DNA from: Candidatus Viadribacter manganicus
GTDB lineage: Bacteria > Pseudomonadota > Alphaproteobacteria > Caulobacterales > Aquidulcibacteraceae
Reading direction: 5' to 3'
NCBI RefSeq assembly: GCF_001679665.1
Contig: NZ_CP013244.1
Span: 1,054,001-1,118,000, forward strand
DNA: 64,000 nucleotides
In this document: positions 17,208 to 25,703 of the stretch, one piece after another
Layout: each line of letters begins with the position of its first letter
How positions within the stretch are numbered: position 1 is the first letter of the stretch
The notes under the pieces: model-generated
What the model was told of the DNA's origin: nothing
Database searches by the model: none
Seen by the model: only the letters and a program-made list of their open reading frames with translations
Made by a program: the position numbers and the translations under genes

Positions 17208-17957
17208 TCACGAGCGGCGGCGAACGACGATGCCGCTGGTGCTTTGGCCCGGCTTTGCCTGGGTGAAGCTCGGCTTCCAAAGCTCTTCGCGGCCATCCCA
17301 GAGCGCACGCACGCCATCCCAAAAAATCAGCGCGTCGGTCGTGATCGCCCACGACATCGCGTAGATTTTGTGCTGGCTGGGATCTCCGCTGCCGCCGATG
17401 ATGGTGCTGATGCCAACGACGCCAGGCCGCGCACTCAGATAATAGCGCCGCGCTGACTTCATCGGCTCGAGCTGCGCACGCGACAGCGGGCTTGGGCCTA
17501 CGATCGCCATATCGCCGCGAATGACATTCAGCATCTGCGGCAAACGCTCAAAGGCATTGCGCCAACGAATTCTGCGTGACGCAACTTTTTCAGCCGCATC
17601 GTTGGCGATCGCGCCTTCAGCGGCATCCGCCTTGACGGTCGGCGACATGCGTAGCGAGTAGCAGTTGAACGAACGACCGCCATAACCGATGCGCTCATCC
17701 CTCAAGAATACCGGAGCGCGATCACGGAGCTTCGACACGCCCGCAGCGACCAACAGCAGCGGGACCCAAATCGGCGTCGTGATCAGTGCAATTGTGATAT
17801 CGATTGCGCGCTTAGCGGGACCACCCAGCATCGTGTCGTACGAAACAATCGGAGCGCTCGCGAGATCGCGGCGAAGCCCAGCTTCGAATGTAGCTTCCTG
17901 ATCCGCGTTCTGCGGTCCCTGTGGCTCCGGCGAACCACTGGGAAGTTGGATGAGCAT
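17208..17957 (-). CDS. Bacterial sugar transferase (initiating, undecaprenyl-phosphate type), copy 1
   Basis: Probable phosphoglycosyl transferase that places the first sugar on the lipid carrier. A single hydrophobic segment (AIDITIALITTPIWVPLLLVAAG, about 54-76) precedes the catalytic domain. The family block usually read as DELPQLLNVLRGDMSLVGPRP is present as ERLPQMLNVIRGDMAIVGPSP, so the usual acidic residue and the final Arg are altered, and an insert (KADAAEGAIANDAAEK) splits the catalytic region. The C-terminus GVVGISTIIGGSG is also atypical. ATG at 17957 has AGGAAAA upstream. It may have different specificity or reduced activity compared with the second copy at 30969. Confidence 0.85.
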   Translation of the reverse strand: MLIQLPSGSPEPQGPQNADQEATFEAGLRRDLASAPIVSYDTMLGGPAKRAIDITIALITTPIWVPLLLVAAGVSKLRDRAPVFLRDERIGYGGRSFNCYSLRMSPTVKADAAEGAIANDAAEKVASRRIRWRNAFERLPQMLNVIRGDMAIVGPSPLSRAQLEPMKSARRYYLSARPGVVGISTIIGGSGDPSQHKIYAMSWAITTDALIFWDGVRALWDGREELWKPSFTQAKPGQSTSGIVVRRRS

Positions 17958-18025
17958 GGTTTTTCCTGACCTATCGCTCTCGTGATTAGGTCCCTCTCGC
18001 GCGAAACCGCAACATCTTCCCGCCC

Positions 18026-18041
18026 CTCATTGGGTATTTTT
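18026..18041 (+). promoter_or_regulatory. Repeated 16-bp motif, copy 2 (divergent gap of the second kinase-like gene)
   Basis: CTCATTGGGTATTTTT, 15 of 16 bases identical to the site at 14248-14263. It lies 69 bases upstream of the minus-strand sugar transferase start and about 200 bases upstream of the plus-strand kinase-like gene. The rest of the gap (17958-18239) shows no other clear signal. Confidence 0.4.
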
Positions 18042-18239
18042 GAATGACGGTAACCACAATACCAGGGGCCGCGCTTTGCGAGCGAAATCCGTGAGCAGCG
18101 AAGTCCGAGTTGTGGATAACTTCGCCGCCGCCACTAACAATTGCTCTCGAATTCGCCCGAGTTTTGACTATAGCCTGTGGATGGCTGGTGGAACGAGCTT
18201 CGCGGCACTGACGTTAGCGAAGGCTCGGAGGAGTAATTG

Positions 18240-19274
18240 GTGACATCGCCTTTGACTGGTGAGCGGCCCCGCTATGAAGAGCCGGGCACGCGCGGCGCTG
18301 CGACGCTGCGGCGGCCGCCGTCAAAGTCGCTCGCGCTCGCGCGGCTTGGCCGCGGCGTCAATCGTCAGTGGATGCTCACGCTGGTTATCGCAGTGACGGT
18401 CACCGCCGCCGGAGTAGGCTACGACTTGAGCGGGGGACTGCAGCCGCTTCGATCTCTGATTTTTTGGGCGCCGATCGGCGTAGCTGCTGGGCTCGTCATC
18501 GGCTTCGTGCGCGAGCTTGGGCGCAACACGATCACTTCGCTTTCCAGCTTTGGCAAGAACCGCGGCTATGCCATCCTCGGCGCCGCGCCCGAGCTAACGC
18601 CGCGCGTTTTGCGCCAATTGCCGCCGGACAAGCGCACCCCTATCGGCTGCCTCGCCTTCATGCCGTCATCGCCGTTCGCAACGGCGTTTCGCAATCTTCA
18701 GAGCGCGATCGCCACGGACGGCGTCGTCGCCTTCGCCGGCGCCGTCGCCAATGAAGGAGCAACAACAGCGGCGATGTGCACGGCAATTTCAGCTTCGCAG
18801 CAAGGGCGCACGGTCATCGTTATCGATTGCGACCTGCGCCGGCGCTCTTTGACCCGCGCGCTCGGTTTTGATCCAGACGAAGGGTTGGTCGACGCCTGCG
18901 AAGAACCTAGTCAATGGGAGAATTTCGTCGGCGAAGAAGACGAAACCGGCGTCCACTTCATCCCAGCTTCACGCTCACGCGGTCCCTGGCGCAACCCTGC
19001 GGCGGCGCCGGGCTTTAATGAGCTGATCTTGAGACTTCGACAGAGCTACGATCTCATTGTCTTGGATTGCCCGCCAATTCTCGTAGGGGCAGACGGCGCC
19101 GCTACTGCAGCGGTGGCCGACAAATGCGTTCTGGTCACCGCCTGGGACCGCACACCGATTTCGGCGGTGCGTCACGCCATGGGCGCCCTTCAACGCCGTC
19201 CGCGCGCGCAGACGGCGGTTTACGTCAATCGCGTTCCACCGGAATACCGCTTCGGTCGTTTGCGGGGGGAATAG
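18240..19274 (+). CDS. BY-kinase/ParA-like protein with degenerate Walker A
   Basis: 344-aa membrane protein related to the kinase half of Wzc proteins. Two hydrophobic helices lie at about 44-60 and 74-92, without a long periplasmic coiled coil between them. The C-terminal domain has Walker A' VIVIDCDLRRRSL and Walker B LIVLDCPPI, but the P-loop reads AGAVANEGATTA (about 165-176): the catalytic Lys of DEGKTT is replaced by Ala. No tyrosine cluster is present at the C-terminus, only EYRFGRL. ATP hydrolysis or kinase activity is therefore doubtful; it could be a scaffold or regulatory partner of the two intact Wzc proteins. GTG at 18240 has GGAGGAG at 18227-18233. Its 3' end overlaps the convergent Hsp70-like gene by 50 bases. 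Confidence 0.8.
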   Translation: MTSPLTGERPRYEEPGTRGAATLRRPPSKSLALARLGRGVNRQWMLTLVIAVTVTAAGVGYDLSGGLQPLRSLIFWAPIGVAAGLVIGFVRELGRNTITSLSSFGKNRGYAILGAAPELTPRVLRQLPPDKRTPIGCLAFMPSSPFATAFRNLQSAIATDGVVAFAGAVANEGATTAAMCTAISASQQGRTVIVIDCDLRRRSLTRALGFDPDEGLVDACEEPSQWENFVGEEDETGVHFIPASRSRGPWRNPAAAPGFNELILRLRQSYDLIVLDCPPILVGADGAATAAVADKCVLVTAWDRTPISAVRHAMGALQRRPRAQTAVYVNRVPPEYRFGRLRGE

Positions 19275-20604
19275 CCCCACCGCGCGCGGCAAGCATGCTC
19301 TCCGGCGCCAACGCACCTCCGATCGCGATCGCCAATTGCGGAAACACCGGCGCGAGATTGCCTTTGAACTCACGTGCGTGCGCCCAATCGGGTGTTGCTG
19401 GACGCGGAATGACGCGAGGGCGCGTGGATTCCATTTTGCGACGGATCAGATCTTGGATGAAGGGCGTCGAGGCGCCGCCACCGACGGCGATGGCCTGAAC
19501 TTCAGAACGGCCCCGCGCACGCGCGTCATCGCGCACGATCGCGAGTGCGTGATCATAAGCTTCGCGCAAGCTCTTTAGAAAATCGCGAAAGTCTTCGTCC
19601 TTTTCGACGTCCTTGCGTGACAGCGTGATACTGCGGCCCTGATTGCGCAACGTCGCCCGGCCGTCGACCATCACCGCTTCTTTGATGTCGCCCATCTGAC
19701 TCATCAAGACCGCCCAAAGCTCCGCTTTCGACTCCGGTCGCTTTGCCCAATTCGCGTTGTCGAGAACGCGGTTCGCGATAACCCGATCAACGAAATCGCC
19801 GGCCTGCTTGAGCGTGACCCGCGCTTCCGGCAACTCGATCGTTCGCGGCCCAAGTCGCGCCAGCGCAGCGACATCGGTCGTACCGGCGCCCATGTCGACC
19901 ACGATGATATGCGAGCCCGAGCCTTCGAGACCGACCGAAGTATAAGCCGCCGCCGCGGTAGCCTCGTAGATCAGCCCCATATCCAGTGATTGCGCCTGCT
20001 CCGTTGCCTTGGGCAACGCATCGATGATCGTTCGCAGCGAAATCCCATCCGCAGAAACCAATCGCTTGCCGACGATGGCGCGAAAGGCCTCCGCCTCACC
20101 AAATAGGCGCACGATAACATTATGCATCCCGGCGCTATCGCCGCCGCGCCAAGCCGGCGCAGCGTAGCGGCGACTGAACACGCCGCCCTGCGCCAGCACT
20201 GCATCCGCCTGGATGGCGCGCTCAATCGAAGCCAGGAGATAAGCCAGGTAGAGCACAATCAGATCGCGCATCTGGAATATCCGATGCGGGTCGATCGTCG
20301 CTGGCGCGTTGGTATTCAAAGCGCGTTCAAGGTCGCTGACACTCAGCAGCGTCTTGAACGACCGCAGCGCAGTTCGCTTATTGTTGGCCTGCGCATCGGC
20401 TTCGTCGAGCGCCGCACGCCCAAACAGAACGCGATCTTGATCAACGAAGACGGCGCTATCGAGCAGGAATGCGTTCTGCCCCTCGGCGCTCAACATAAGC
20501 GGCCGCACCGTGGCTGGGTCGAAACGCGACCACGCGCCTTTAGGCGCCACTGCCGCCTTTGAGAACGCGGTGCCGAAATCGATACAGAGCGTCCAATCGC
20601 TCAT
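19225..20604 (-). CDS. Short Hsp70/actin-fold ATPase without substrate-binding domain
   Basis: 459-aa protein with the actin/Hsp70 ATPase signatures: phosphate-1 CIDFGTAFSKAAVA at residues 7-20, phosphate-2 VVDMGAGTTDVAAL near 235 and the adenosine motif AVGGGASTPFIQDLI near 387. The nucleotide domain alone accounts for nearly all of the length; after it only ~60 residues remain, with no beta-sandwich substrate domain. It is thus closer in size to YegD-like proteins than to DnaK. Its start overlaps the upstream small GrpE-like gene by ATGA, and both follow an outer-membrane barrel gene. The role is unknown; a chaperone, a switch or an assembly ATPase for the polysaccharide machinery are all possible. 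Confidence 0.85.
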   Translation of the reverse strand: MSDWTLCIDFGTAFSKAAVAPKGAWSRFDPATVRPLMLSAEGQNAFLLDSAVFVDQDRVLFGRAALDEADAQANNKRTALRSFKTLLSVSDLERALNTNAPATIDPHRIFQMRDLIVLYLAYLLASIERAIQADAVLAQGGVFSRRYAAPAWRGGDSAGMHNVIVRLFGEAEAFRAIVGKRLVSADGISLRTIIDALPKATEQAQSLDMGLIYEATAAAAYTSVGLEGSGSHIIVVDMGAGTTDVAALARLGPRTIELPEARVTLKQAGDFVDRVIANRVLDNANWAKRPESKAELWAVLMSQMGDIKEAVMVDGRATLRNQGRSITLSRKDVEKDEDFRDFLKSLREAYDHALAIVRDDARARGRSEVQAIAVGGGASTPFIQDLIRRKMESTRPRVIPRPATPDWAHAREFKGNLAPVFPQLAIAIGGALAPESMLAARGGAIPPANDRSGIPVERD

Positions 20605-21059
20605 CGCCGCTTCTTCCGCTGCACGGGCGCGACACGCGGTTTGGCAAGGATTTCGTCGCCCCGCGCCACGCCCCTGGCCTGGATACGCACGCTCTTCGGC
20701 GTTTTCGCGACAGCGGCGTTCAAATCGTGGTCGGCAGCGCTGAAATCGACGCGATCGTCGATCTCGCCAATACGCGCCAGGCCCCGCCGGCGCGCAGCCT
20801 GTGAGAGCGCCTGCCCAAGACGCGCCATCGCATCCTTGCGGGCGCGCTTCTTTTGCGCGCCTTCCGCTTCGTCAAAGTCCGCCAGCGCCTGAGCGAGGGC
20901 GGCGTCGGCCTCTGCCCATGCCGCTTCGGCCAGCGCATCAGGCAGCGCATCGGGCAGCGAAACGCCTTGCGCCGCACGTTTCCGCGCGGCGCTTTTTTTG
21001 GCGGCCCCTGCTTTGGGACGCTTCGTTTTCTTGTCCCCCGCGGGCATGCCTGTGCTCAT
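20601..21059 (-). CDS. Small basic protein, possibly GrpE-like partner of the Hsp70-like ATPase
   Basis: 152 aa, Lys/Arg/Ala-rich. A basic N-terminus (KKTKRPKAGAAKKSAARKR) is followed by a long charged helix (about 35-95) and a short C-terminal part RIGEIDDRVDFSAADHDLN then VRIQARGVARGDEILAKPRV. That C-terminal order, with an F-x-x-x-x-H-x segment followed by a G-x-x-x-G-D-x-(I/V)-(L/I)-x-(P/K)-(A/R)-x-V strand, resembles the beta domain of GrpE nucleotide-exchange factors. The resemblance is by eye and weak. ATGA overlap with the Hsp70-like gene supports a joint function. It could instead be an unrelated coiled-coil protein. Confidence 0.55.
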   Translation of the reverse strand: MSTGMPAGDKKTKRPKAGAAKKSAARKRAAQGVSLPDALPDALAEAAWAEADAALAQALADFDEAEGAQKKRARKDAMARLGQALSQAARRRGLARIGEIDDRVDFSAADHDLNAAVAKTPKSVRIQARGVARGDEILAKPRVAPVQRKKRR

Positions 21060-21084
21060 TCGCCCAAGACGCCTGCGACGCTGC

Positions 21085-22311
21085 TTAGAGACGCAGCGTC
21101 AGACCAAGCGTCGCCTGATTGACCTCGTAGTCGCGGTAAGCGGGGGAATCAACTTCGTCGTGCTGGTAGCGCAAGCGCAGGGCGGCGTGAGGATTGAGCA
21201 TGTAGTCAGCGCCCACCTCCCACTCGTTGTACTCGTCCTCGCGAGCGATCGTTTCGTAGTCGCGGTTGCCGAAGCGCGCCGAACCCGTGAGGATCACATT
21301 GCGAAGCAGCTCATGATCGACGCGAACGCCGTATTCTTCGGTGATGTAGGGCTCGCCCGAGAAGGCGCCGATTTGATCGTCCGCGTCACGACGCGCATCG
21401 ACCGTCACCGTGGTGAGTTGAGTAATGTACCATTCAACGTTGGCTTCGACCGCGACGCCATCAAAGCTGCCCGTCGCGCCAGCATAGTCACGCTCGAACT
21501 GACCAACCGAAACTTCGCCGCGCATCAGGTCGGAATTCAGCGAAACGCCGACCATGTAGGCGGCGCCATCCGAATTGAATTGCGGTGAATTGTTGTAGTC
21601 ACGCTCGTCAACGGTCGCGGCAAGCAACAGTCCGATACGCGGGCTCAACTCGACATCGAGACGGCCACGCAGCGCACTCTCTTCGTTGTCGCGGAACGAT
21701 TGCGCGCCGTCATATTCATATTCGCTACTGTTGGCATCGAGGCTCGCGGTAAAGCGCGCGAAGCGATGCGTGACGCCGACACCGCTATCGACGCGGTCAT
21801 ACTCCACCGGCGCGCCGATGAAAGGCGAGTCCGGATCGGTGCGCGGCGTCACCTGGTGCGATGAACGCAGCGTGCCGCGGAGCGCGGTATTTTCGCCGAT
21901 ATCAAAACGGCCTGTGGCCCGGACGTAGTGATCGTCCGCGTCTTCGTTCGAGAAATCCTCATGACTGCGGAAAACCGCGCCAGCGTCGATCGCAAATGCG
22001 TGCCGCGACCAATCGGAACTGAGCGAGGCATTCGGAGCGACGCTATAGATGATATCGTCGACCTCACTCGGCGCGCCATCTGGCGCTGCGAACAAGTTGT
22101 CGGTGCTGGTCACCGCAAGATCGAGCGCCGCATTCAGGTTGAATGAGCCAAGGCGACGGCCAGGAGCATCGTACTCTGGACGATCACGATCACGGACTGA
22201 GACACTTTCTTGGCGCGCCGTGCTCTCTTGTTGCGTTTGCGCCGCCGCATGGACGGGCGCAAGCACGATAAGTGACGCTGCAAAAAGCGAAGCAAATGGA
22301 TTAATACGCAA
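21085..22311 (-). CDS. Outer-membrane beta-barrel protein (BBP2-type)
   Basis: Predicted 408-aa outer-membrane barrel. A TTG start at 22311 (preceded by GGGGGAAG) gives a good signal peptide, MRINPFASLFAASLIVLAPV ending in HAAAQ. After a polar linker the sequence is a run of amphipathic strands with alternating aromatic and polar residues, and it ends QATLGLTLRL, with an even set of C-terminal strand signatures. It fits the putative beta-barrel porin 2 group often found in exopolysaccharide loci. Since the wza-like protein here lacks a pore helix, this barrel is a candidate outer-membrane exit. It is the first gene of an apparent operon with the GrpE-like and Hsp70-like genes (25-base gap, then overlap). 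Confidence 0.85.
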   Translation of the reverse strand: MRINPFASLFAASLIVLAPVHAAAQTQQESTARQESVSVRDRDRPEYDAPGRRLGSFNLNAALDLAVTSTDNLFAAPDGAPSEVDDIIYSVAPNASLSSDWSRHAFAIDAGAVFRSHEDFSNEDADDHYVRATGRFDIGENTALRGTLRSSHQVTPRTDPDSPFIGAPVEYDRVDSGVGVTHRFARFTASLDANSSEYEYDGAQSFRDNEESALRGRLDVELSPRIGLLLAATVDERDYNNSPQFNSDGAAYMVGVSLNSDLMRGEVSVGQFERDYAGATGSFDGVAVEANVEWYITQLTTVTVDARRDADDQIGAFSGEPYITEEYGVRVDHELLRNVILTGSARFGNRDYETIAREDEYNEWEVGADYMLNPHAALRLRYQHDEVDSPAYRDYEVNQATLGLTLRL

Positions 22312-22608
22312 GACTTCCCCCAAGCCGCCAGGCTCATCCGGAGATCCAGATGATGTGAGTGGACGGGGCAGAATTTGGCCAGACCGGCCCAGATCGCAAC
22401 AAATTGCGCTCGCAGCGGGAATTCCGGCCGAGACTTTATTAACGCGCTGGTTACGGGCGGTCATTCGCGGGCTCCACTCACACCGCGCGGATGCGATGCG
22501 TCGGCGGAGAATGCCCGAGCGCAGTTAACCGAAAGCGACCGAAATACGTTCTATCGCGCTGGTAAAGTTCACAATTTTTCATAAGTCAGGCGAGTTAACA
22601 CCGTGAGG
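22312..22608. other. Intergenic region upstream of the barrel operon
   Basis: 297 bases without a credible gene. It should hold the promoter of the barrel-GrpE-like-Hsp70-like operon. TTAA-N7-GTTA at 22439-22453 is one base off the CtrA consensus TTAA-N7-TTAA; this is weak support. No terminator was recognised for the aminotransferase operon ending at 22609. Confidence 0.4.
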
Positions 22609-23946
22609 TCACGCGCCTTCCGGCTTCTTATTGAAAGCGCGGTAGACCATCTCTGAAGGAGGACCGATCAAGAACTTTTCCGCGCCGTCGCTGAGCGCGC
22701 GCGCGTAAACTTCCATTGCGCCATCAAACGCGTCGATGGTCTGATCGATGTCAGCGTCCTTGTGAGCATAGGAAACGACGATCGAGGGCGCGATGACGCC
22801 GCGCTTGATCAATTCCTGCAACAAGACGCACCGATAAGCTTGGCTCGGCTTCTTGTCGCCATCGGTGGCGCCGAACACGGCGTTGGACGGCATACCCATG
22901 ACAGTAACGTGCTCATGAACCCCGCGCGCACGCGCCGCTTGTTCGATACCTGTCATCAATCTTTTGCCAGCGCGGACCATGTGCTCGATCACGGGCTCGT
23001 TCTTGTAGACGTCCATAGTCGCCATCATGGCGGCGAGGCCGTGGGTTTCGCCACCGTGCGTGGTGGACATGAGGAACACGCGAGGCTTTTCCCACTGTTC
23101 CAAATCGCCGAGCCGCATAAACTCACGCTTGCCCGCGAGCGCCGACACAGAAAAGCCGTTGGCGATGGCCTTGCCCCAGGTCGAGAGGTCAGGGTCAATG
23201 TCATACATGTGCTGGGCGCCGTAATTGTGCAGGCGGAAGCCGGAGATCATCTCGTCCAGAATAAAGAGCGCGCCGTCCTCGTGGGCGAGTCGCTTGAGTT
23301 CGTGGAGGAAGTTGTCTTTCGGATCGTTGCCGCGCGTCGGCTCGAGAATGAAACCCGCGATCTGCTTAGGATGCTTGGCCAGCAGCGCTTTCACGCTTTC
23401 AATGTCGTTGTATTTAAACTTTACGGTTAGATCAGTGACGGCCCGGGGGACCCCGCCATTGATCGGCGTCGTCCCGATGAACCAATCATCCACCGCGAAG
23501 AACGGATGATCGCCGCAGATCGCAATGATATCGCGACCCGTATAGGCGCGCGCGATCTTCACGGCGCCAGAGGTGGCGTCAGAACCGTCCTTCGAGAATT
23601 TCACCATCTCGGCATTCGGGATCATCGAGAGAAACTTCTCGGCGGCCGCGACTTCGATCGCCGCCGGGCGCGTGAAGTTCACACCGTTTTCGAGCTCAGC
23701 GCGCACCGCTGCGAGCACCGGCTCATAGGCGTGCCCGAGAGTAACCGCGCGGTTGCCCATGCCGTATTCGATGTATTCATTGCCATCGGCGTCCCACGCG
23801 CGGCAGCCTTTGCCACGAACGATGTGGCCCGGTGCGAGCAAGGGGTACTGGTCGTCACCCTTTGCGTACGTATGAGCGCCGCCCGGGATAAGGCGCTGCC
23901 CCTTCGCGCGCAGCACGTTGGATTTTTCGAAGCCGGCGTGAGCCAT
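22609..23946 (-). CDS. Class III PLP aminotransferase (glutamate-1-semialdehyde aminomutase-like)
   Basis: 445-aa PLP enzyme with the class III layout: IPGGAHTYAKGDDQYP near the N-terminus, substrate segment KFSKDGSDATSGAVKIARAYTGR, cofactor Asp in LFILDEMISGFR and the catalytic Lys in STWGKAIANGFSVSALAG. It is not the heme-pathway enzyme by context: it is the third gene of an operon with a cytidylyltransferase and a PIG-L deacetylase, so transamination of a nucleotide-linked keto sugar is more likely. ATG at 23946 is chosen because the sequence before it is unlike the family. Confidence 0.9.
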   Translation of the reverse strand: MAHAGFEKSNVLRAKGQRLIPGGAHTYAKGDDQYPLLAPGHIVRGKGCRAWDADGNEYIEYGMGNRAVTLGHAYEPVLAAVRAELENGVNFTRPAAIEVAAAEKFLSMIPNAEMVKFSKDGSDATSGAVKIARAYTGRDIIAICGDHPFFAVDDWFIGTTPINGGVPRAVTDLTVKFKYNDIESVKALLAKHPKQIAGFILEPTRGNDPKDNFLHELKRLAHEDGALFILDEMISGFRLHNYGAQHMYDIDPDLSTWGKAIANGFSVSALAGKREFMRLGDLEQWEKPRVFLMSTTHGGETHGLAAMMATMDVYKNEPVIEHMVRAGKRLMTGIEQAARARGVHEHVTVMGMPSNAVFGATDGDKKPSQAYRCVLLQELIKRGVIAPSIVVSYAHKDADIDQTIDAFDGAMEVYARALSDGAEKFLIGPPSEMVYRAFNKKPEGA

Positions 23947-23957
23947 CGGATGTGGTC

Positions 23958-24605
23958 CTATTTCAATAGAAGTTTGCGCGCGAAGAATGCCTCCGCGTAG
24001 CGCTCGCGACACTCAACGCCGCGCAAACGAGCGAGGCCGCGAAAAGTCTCTTCGTCGAACCAGGCTTTGGAGCGCTGGGTGCCGAAGTGCTTGTGTAAAA
24101 GCTCGATCTTACGCGCGAGCGCCGCTTCCGTCAGCGGCACGTAGATATTGGGCTGCCCCAGATCGCCATCCCACTTAGGAATCTCATATTCGAGGATGAG
24201 GTGGTCGCGGAACGTATTCCATGCGAGTTCGCAAACCATCCGGTGATCTTGGTGCGCATCGTTGCGCTGATGGCAGAGCACTACATCTGGCTTTTCCAGA
24301 CGCTTCAATCCCTCGACCCAATCTTTCACGGCCGTGCGTTCGGCGGGAAAGTAGCCATCGCGGAATTCACCGAGATGAATCTCGGCATGTTTCGCACCGG
24401 CCAGAAATTCCATTGCGCTGGCGCGCGCTTCATCGGCACGCTCACCCGGCGCAGATAGCGCACACCAGTCGACATGCACTTGTGCGCCGGAAGCGATCCA
24501 GGACAAGATTGTGCCGCCCGCGCCAATTTCGATGTCGTCCGAATGTGCGCCGAGCGCCAATACGCGCAGCGTCTTGCCCGGCCGAGCGAGGTCGAACGAC
24601 AGCAT
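23958..24605 (-). CDS. PIG-L/LmbE family deacetylase
   Basis: 215-aa zinc-dependent N-deacetylase of the PIG-L family. The metal motif AHSDDIEIGAGGT lies at about residues 19-31 and the distal ligand motif HQRNDAHQDHRMV at about 115. These enzymes remove acetyl from GlcNAc-type sugars. Start ATG follows the cytidylyltransferase stop by one base (TAGGATG), so the genes are translationally coupled. It probably acts on a sugar intermediate made by the same operon. Confidence 0.9.
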   Translation of the reverse strand: MLSFDLARPGKTLRVLALGAHSDDIEIGAGGTILSWIASGAQVHVDWCALSAPGERADEARASAMEFLAGAKHAEIHLGEFRDGYFPAERTAVKDWVEGLKRLEKPDVVLCHQRNDAHQDHRMVCELAWNTFRDHLILEYEIPKWDGDLGQPNIYVPLTEAALARKIELLHKHFGTQRSKAWFDEETFRGLARLRGVECRERYAEAFFARKLLLK

Positions 24606-24606
24606 C

Positions 24607-25395
24607 CTAGGCTTTCGGCTTCTTGCCGTTGCCGTTGACCTTCCAGGGCATCTCGCCCTTCTCCATCATGTCTTCCAACACCTGACGATCACGCAGCGTA
24701 TCCATCGAGCGCCAAAAGCCAGTGTGTTTGTAAGCCATCAGCTTGTTCTCTTTGATCAAGCGCTCGAATGGCTCGACCTCGAGTTCTTCGCCATCATTCA
24801 TATAGTCAAAGATCGCCGGCTTCAGCAGGAAGAAGCCGCCATTGATCCAAATCTCGGATCGATCCGAGGTGATGAAGCGATTGACCTTCCCGTCATCGTT
24901 GATGTCGGCAAGGTGATACGTGACAGGCGGGTGCACAGCCAAAAAGCAGGCGAGCTTGTCACTCTTCTTGAATTTCTCGATCATGTCATCGAGGTTCACG
25001 TCTGAGAGGCCATCGCTGTAGTTTGCGAGGAACATCTCTTCGTTCTTGACGTGGTCGCGCACGGCCCAAAGGCGGCTGCCGATGTTGCGCCACACGCCGG
25101 TGTCGATCATCGCCACACGCCAATCTTCTTGGCGCGGCCCAAGAAGCTCAACCTTCGAGCCTTCGACGATGACATCGCCATACGTCTGGGTTTTATAGTT
25201 AAGGAAAAACTCCTTAACCGTGTTGGCCTTGTAGCCGAGGCACAGCACGAAGTCCTTGTGCCCGTACTGGCTGTAATAGTTCATCACATGCCAGAGGATC
25301 GGCTGATGACCGATCGGGATCATTGGTTTTGGCACACTTTCGGAATACTCGCGGATGCGCGTACCGAGACCGCCACAGAATAGAACGACTTTCAT
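24607..25395 (-). CDS. rfbF: Glucose-1-phosphate cytidylyltransferase-like nucleotidyltransferase
   Basis: 262-aa sugar nucleotidyltransferase. The N-terminal binding loop FCGGLGTRIREYSESVPKPM and the downstream blocks FFLNYKTQTYGDVIVEG, NYSDGLSDVNLDDMI and WINGGFFLLKPAIFDYM match RfbF-type enzymes that make CDP-glucose from CTP and glucose-1-phosphate. The product normally feeds CDP-glucose 4,6-dehydratase, but no clear dehydratase of that type is in the window. First gene of a three-gene operon with PIG-L and aminotransferase, divergent from the DUF4910 gene. Confidence 0.9.
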   Translation of the reverse strand: MKVVLFCGGLGTRIREYSESVPKPMIPIGHQPILWHVMNYYSQYGHKDFVLCLGYKANTVKEFFLNYKTQTYGDVIVEGSKVELLGPRQEDWRVAMIDTGVWRNIGSRLWAVRDHVKNEEMFLANYSDGLSDVNLDDMIEKFKKSDKLACFLAVHPPVTYHLADINDDGKVNRFITSDRSEIWINGGFFLLKPAIFDYMNDGEELEVEPFERLIKENKLMAYKHTGFWRSMDTLRDRQVLEDMMEKGEMPWKVNGNGKKPKA

Positions 25396-25703
25396 GACCC
25401 CTGCTCACCGGGCTTCGCGCGTTTCTTGCGCCAGCTATTAAGGCTGCAACCTCCGTGCCGCCACGGTGCTGTTACGCGCACCAATTTCAACCTCCGTCAA
25501 CGGCCTCATAAATGCCCCGTAAAGCATGCGGCGAGAGGCGTTTTGCTTGACAAAATGACGGCTCTGACGGCACGTGGAAAATCCCGAAAAAATTTGGATG
25601 TCACCATCGACGCTGGGCAATCGTGGCCGCAAACGAGTGCGGCCCGGAATGTGCTTTACGCGACGATGAACGGCGATCCGTCGCGTTTTAGGAAACCTGT
25701 CCA
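25396..25703. other. Divergent intergenic region of the nucleotide-sugar module
   Basis: 308 bases between the rfbF-like and DUF4910 genes, expected to hold both promoters. A TTGACA hexamer lies at 25547-25552 on the plus strand, but I see no good -10 partner at 16-18 bases. AGGAAA at about 25690 serves the 25704 start. No hairpin or RNA gene was recognised. Confidence 0.4.

Noticed and set aside
25547..25552. TTGACA as a sigma-70 -35 box
   Set aside because: No acceptable -10 hexamer at the usual distance, so it is mentioned only inside the intergenic entry.
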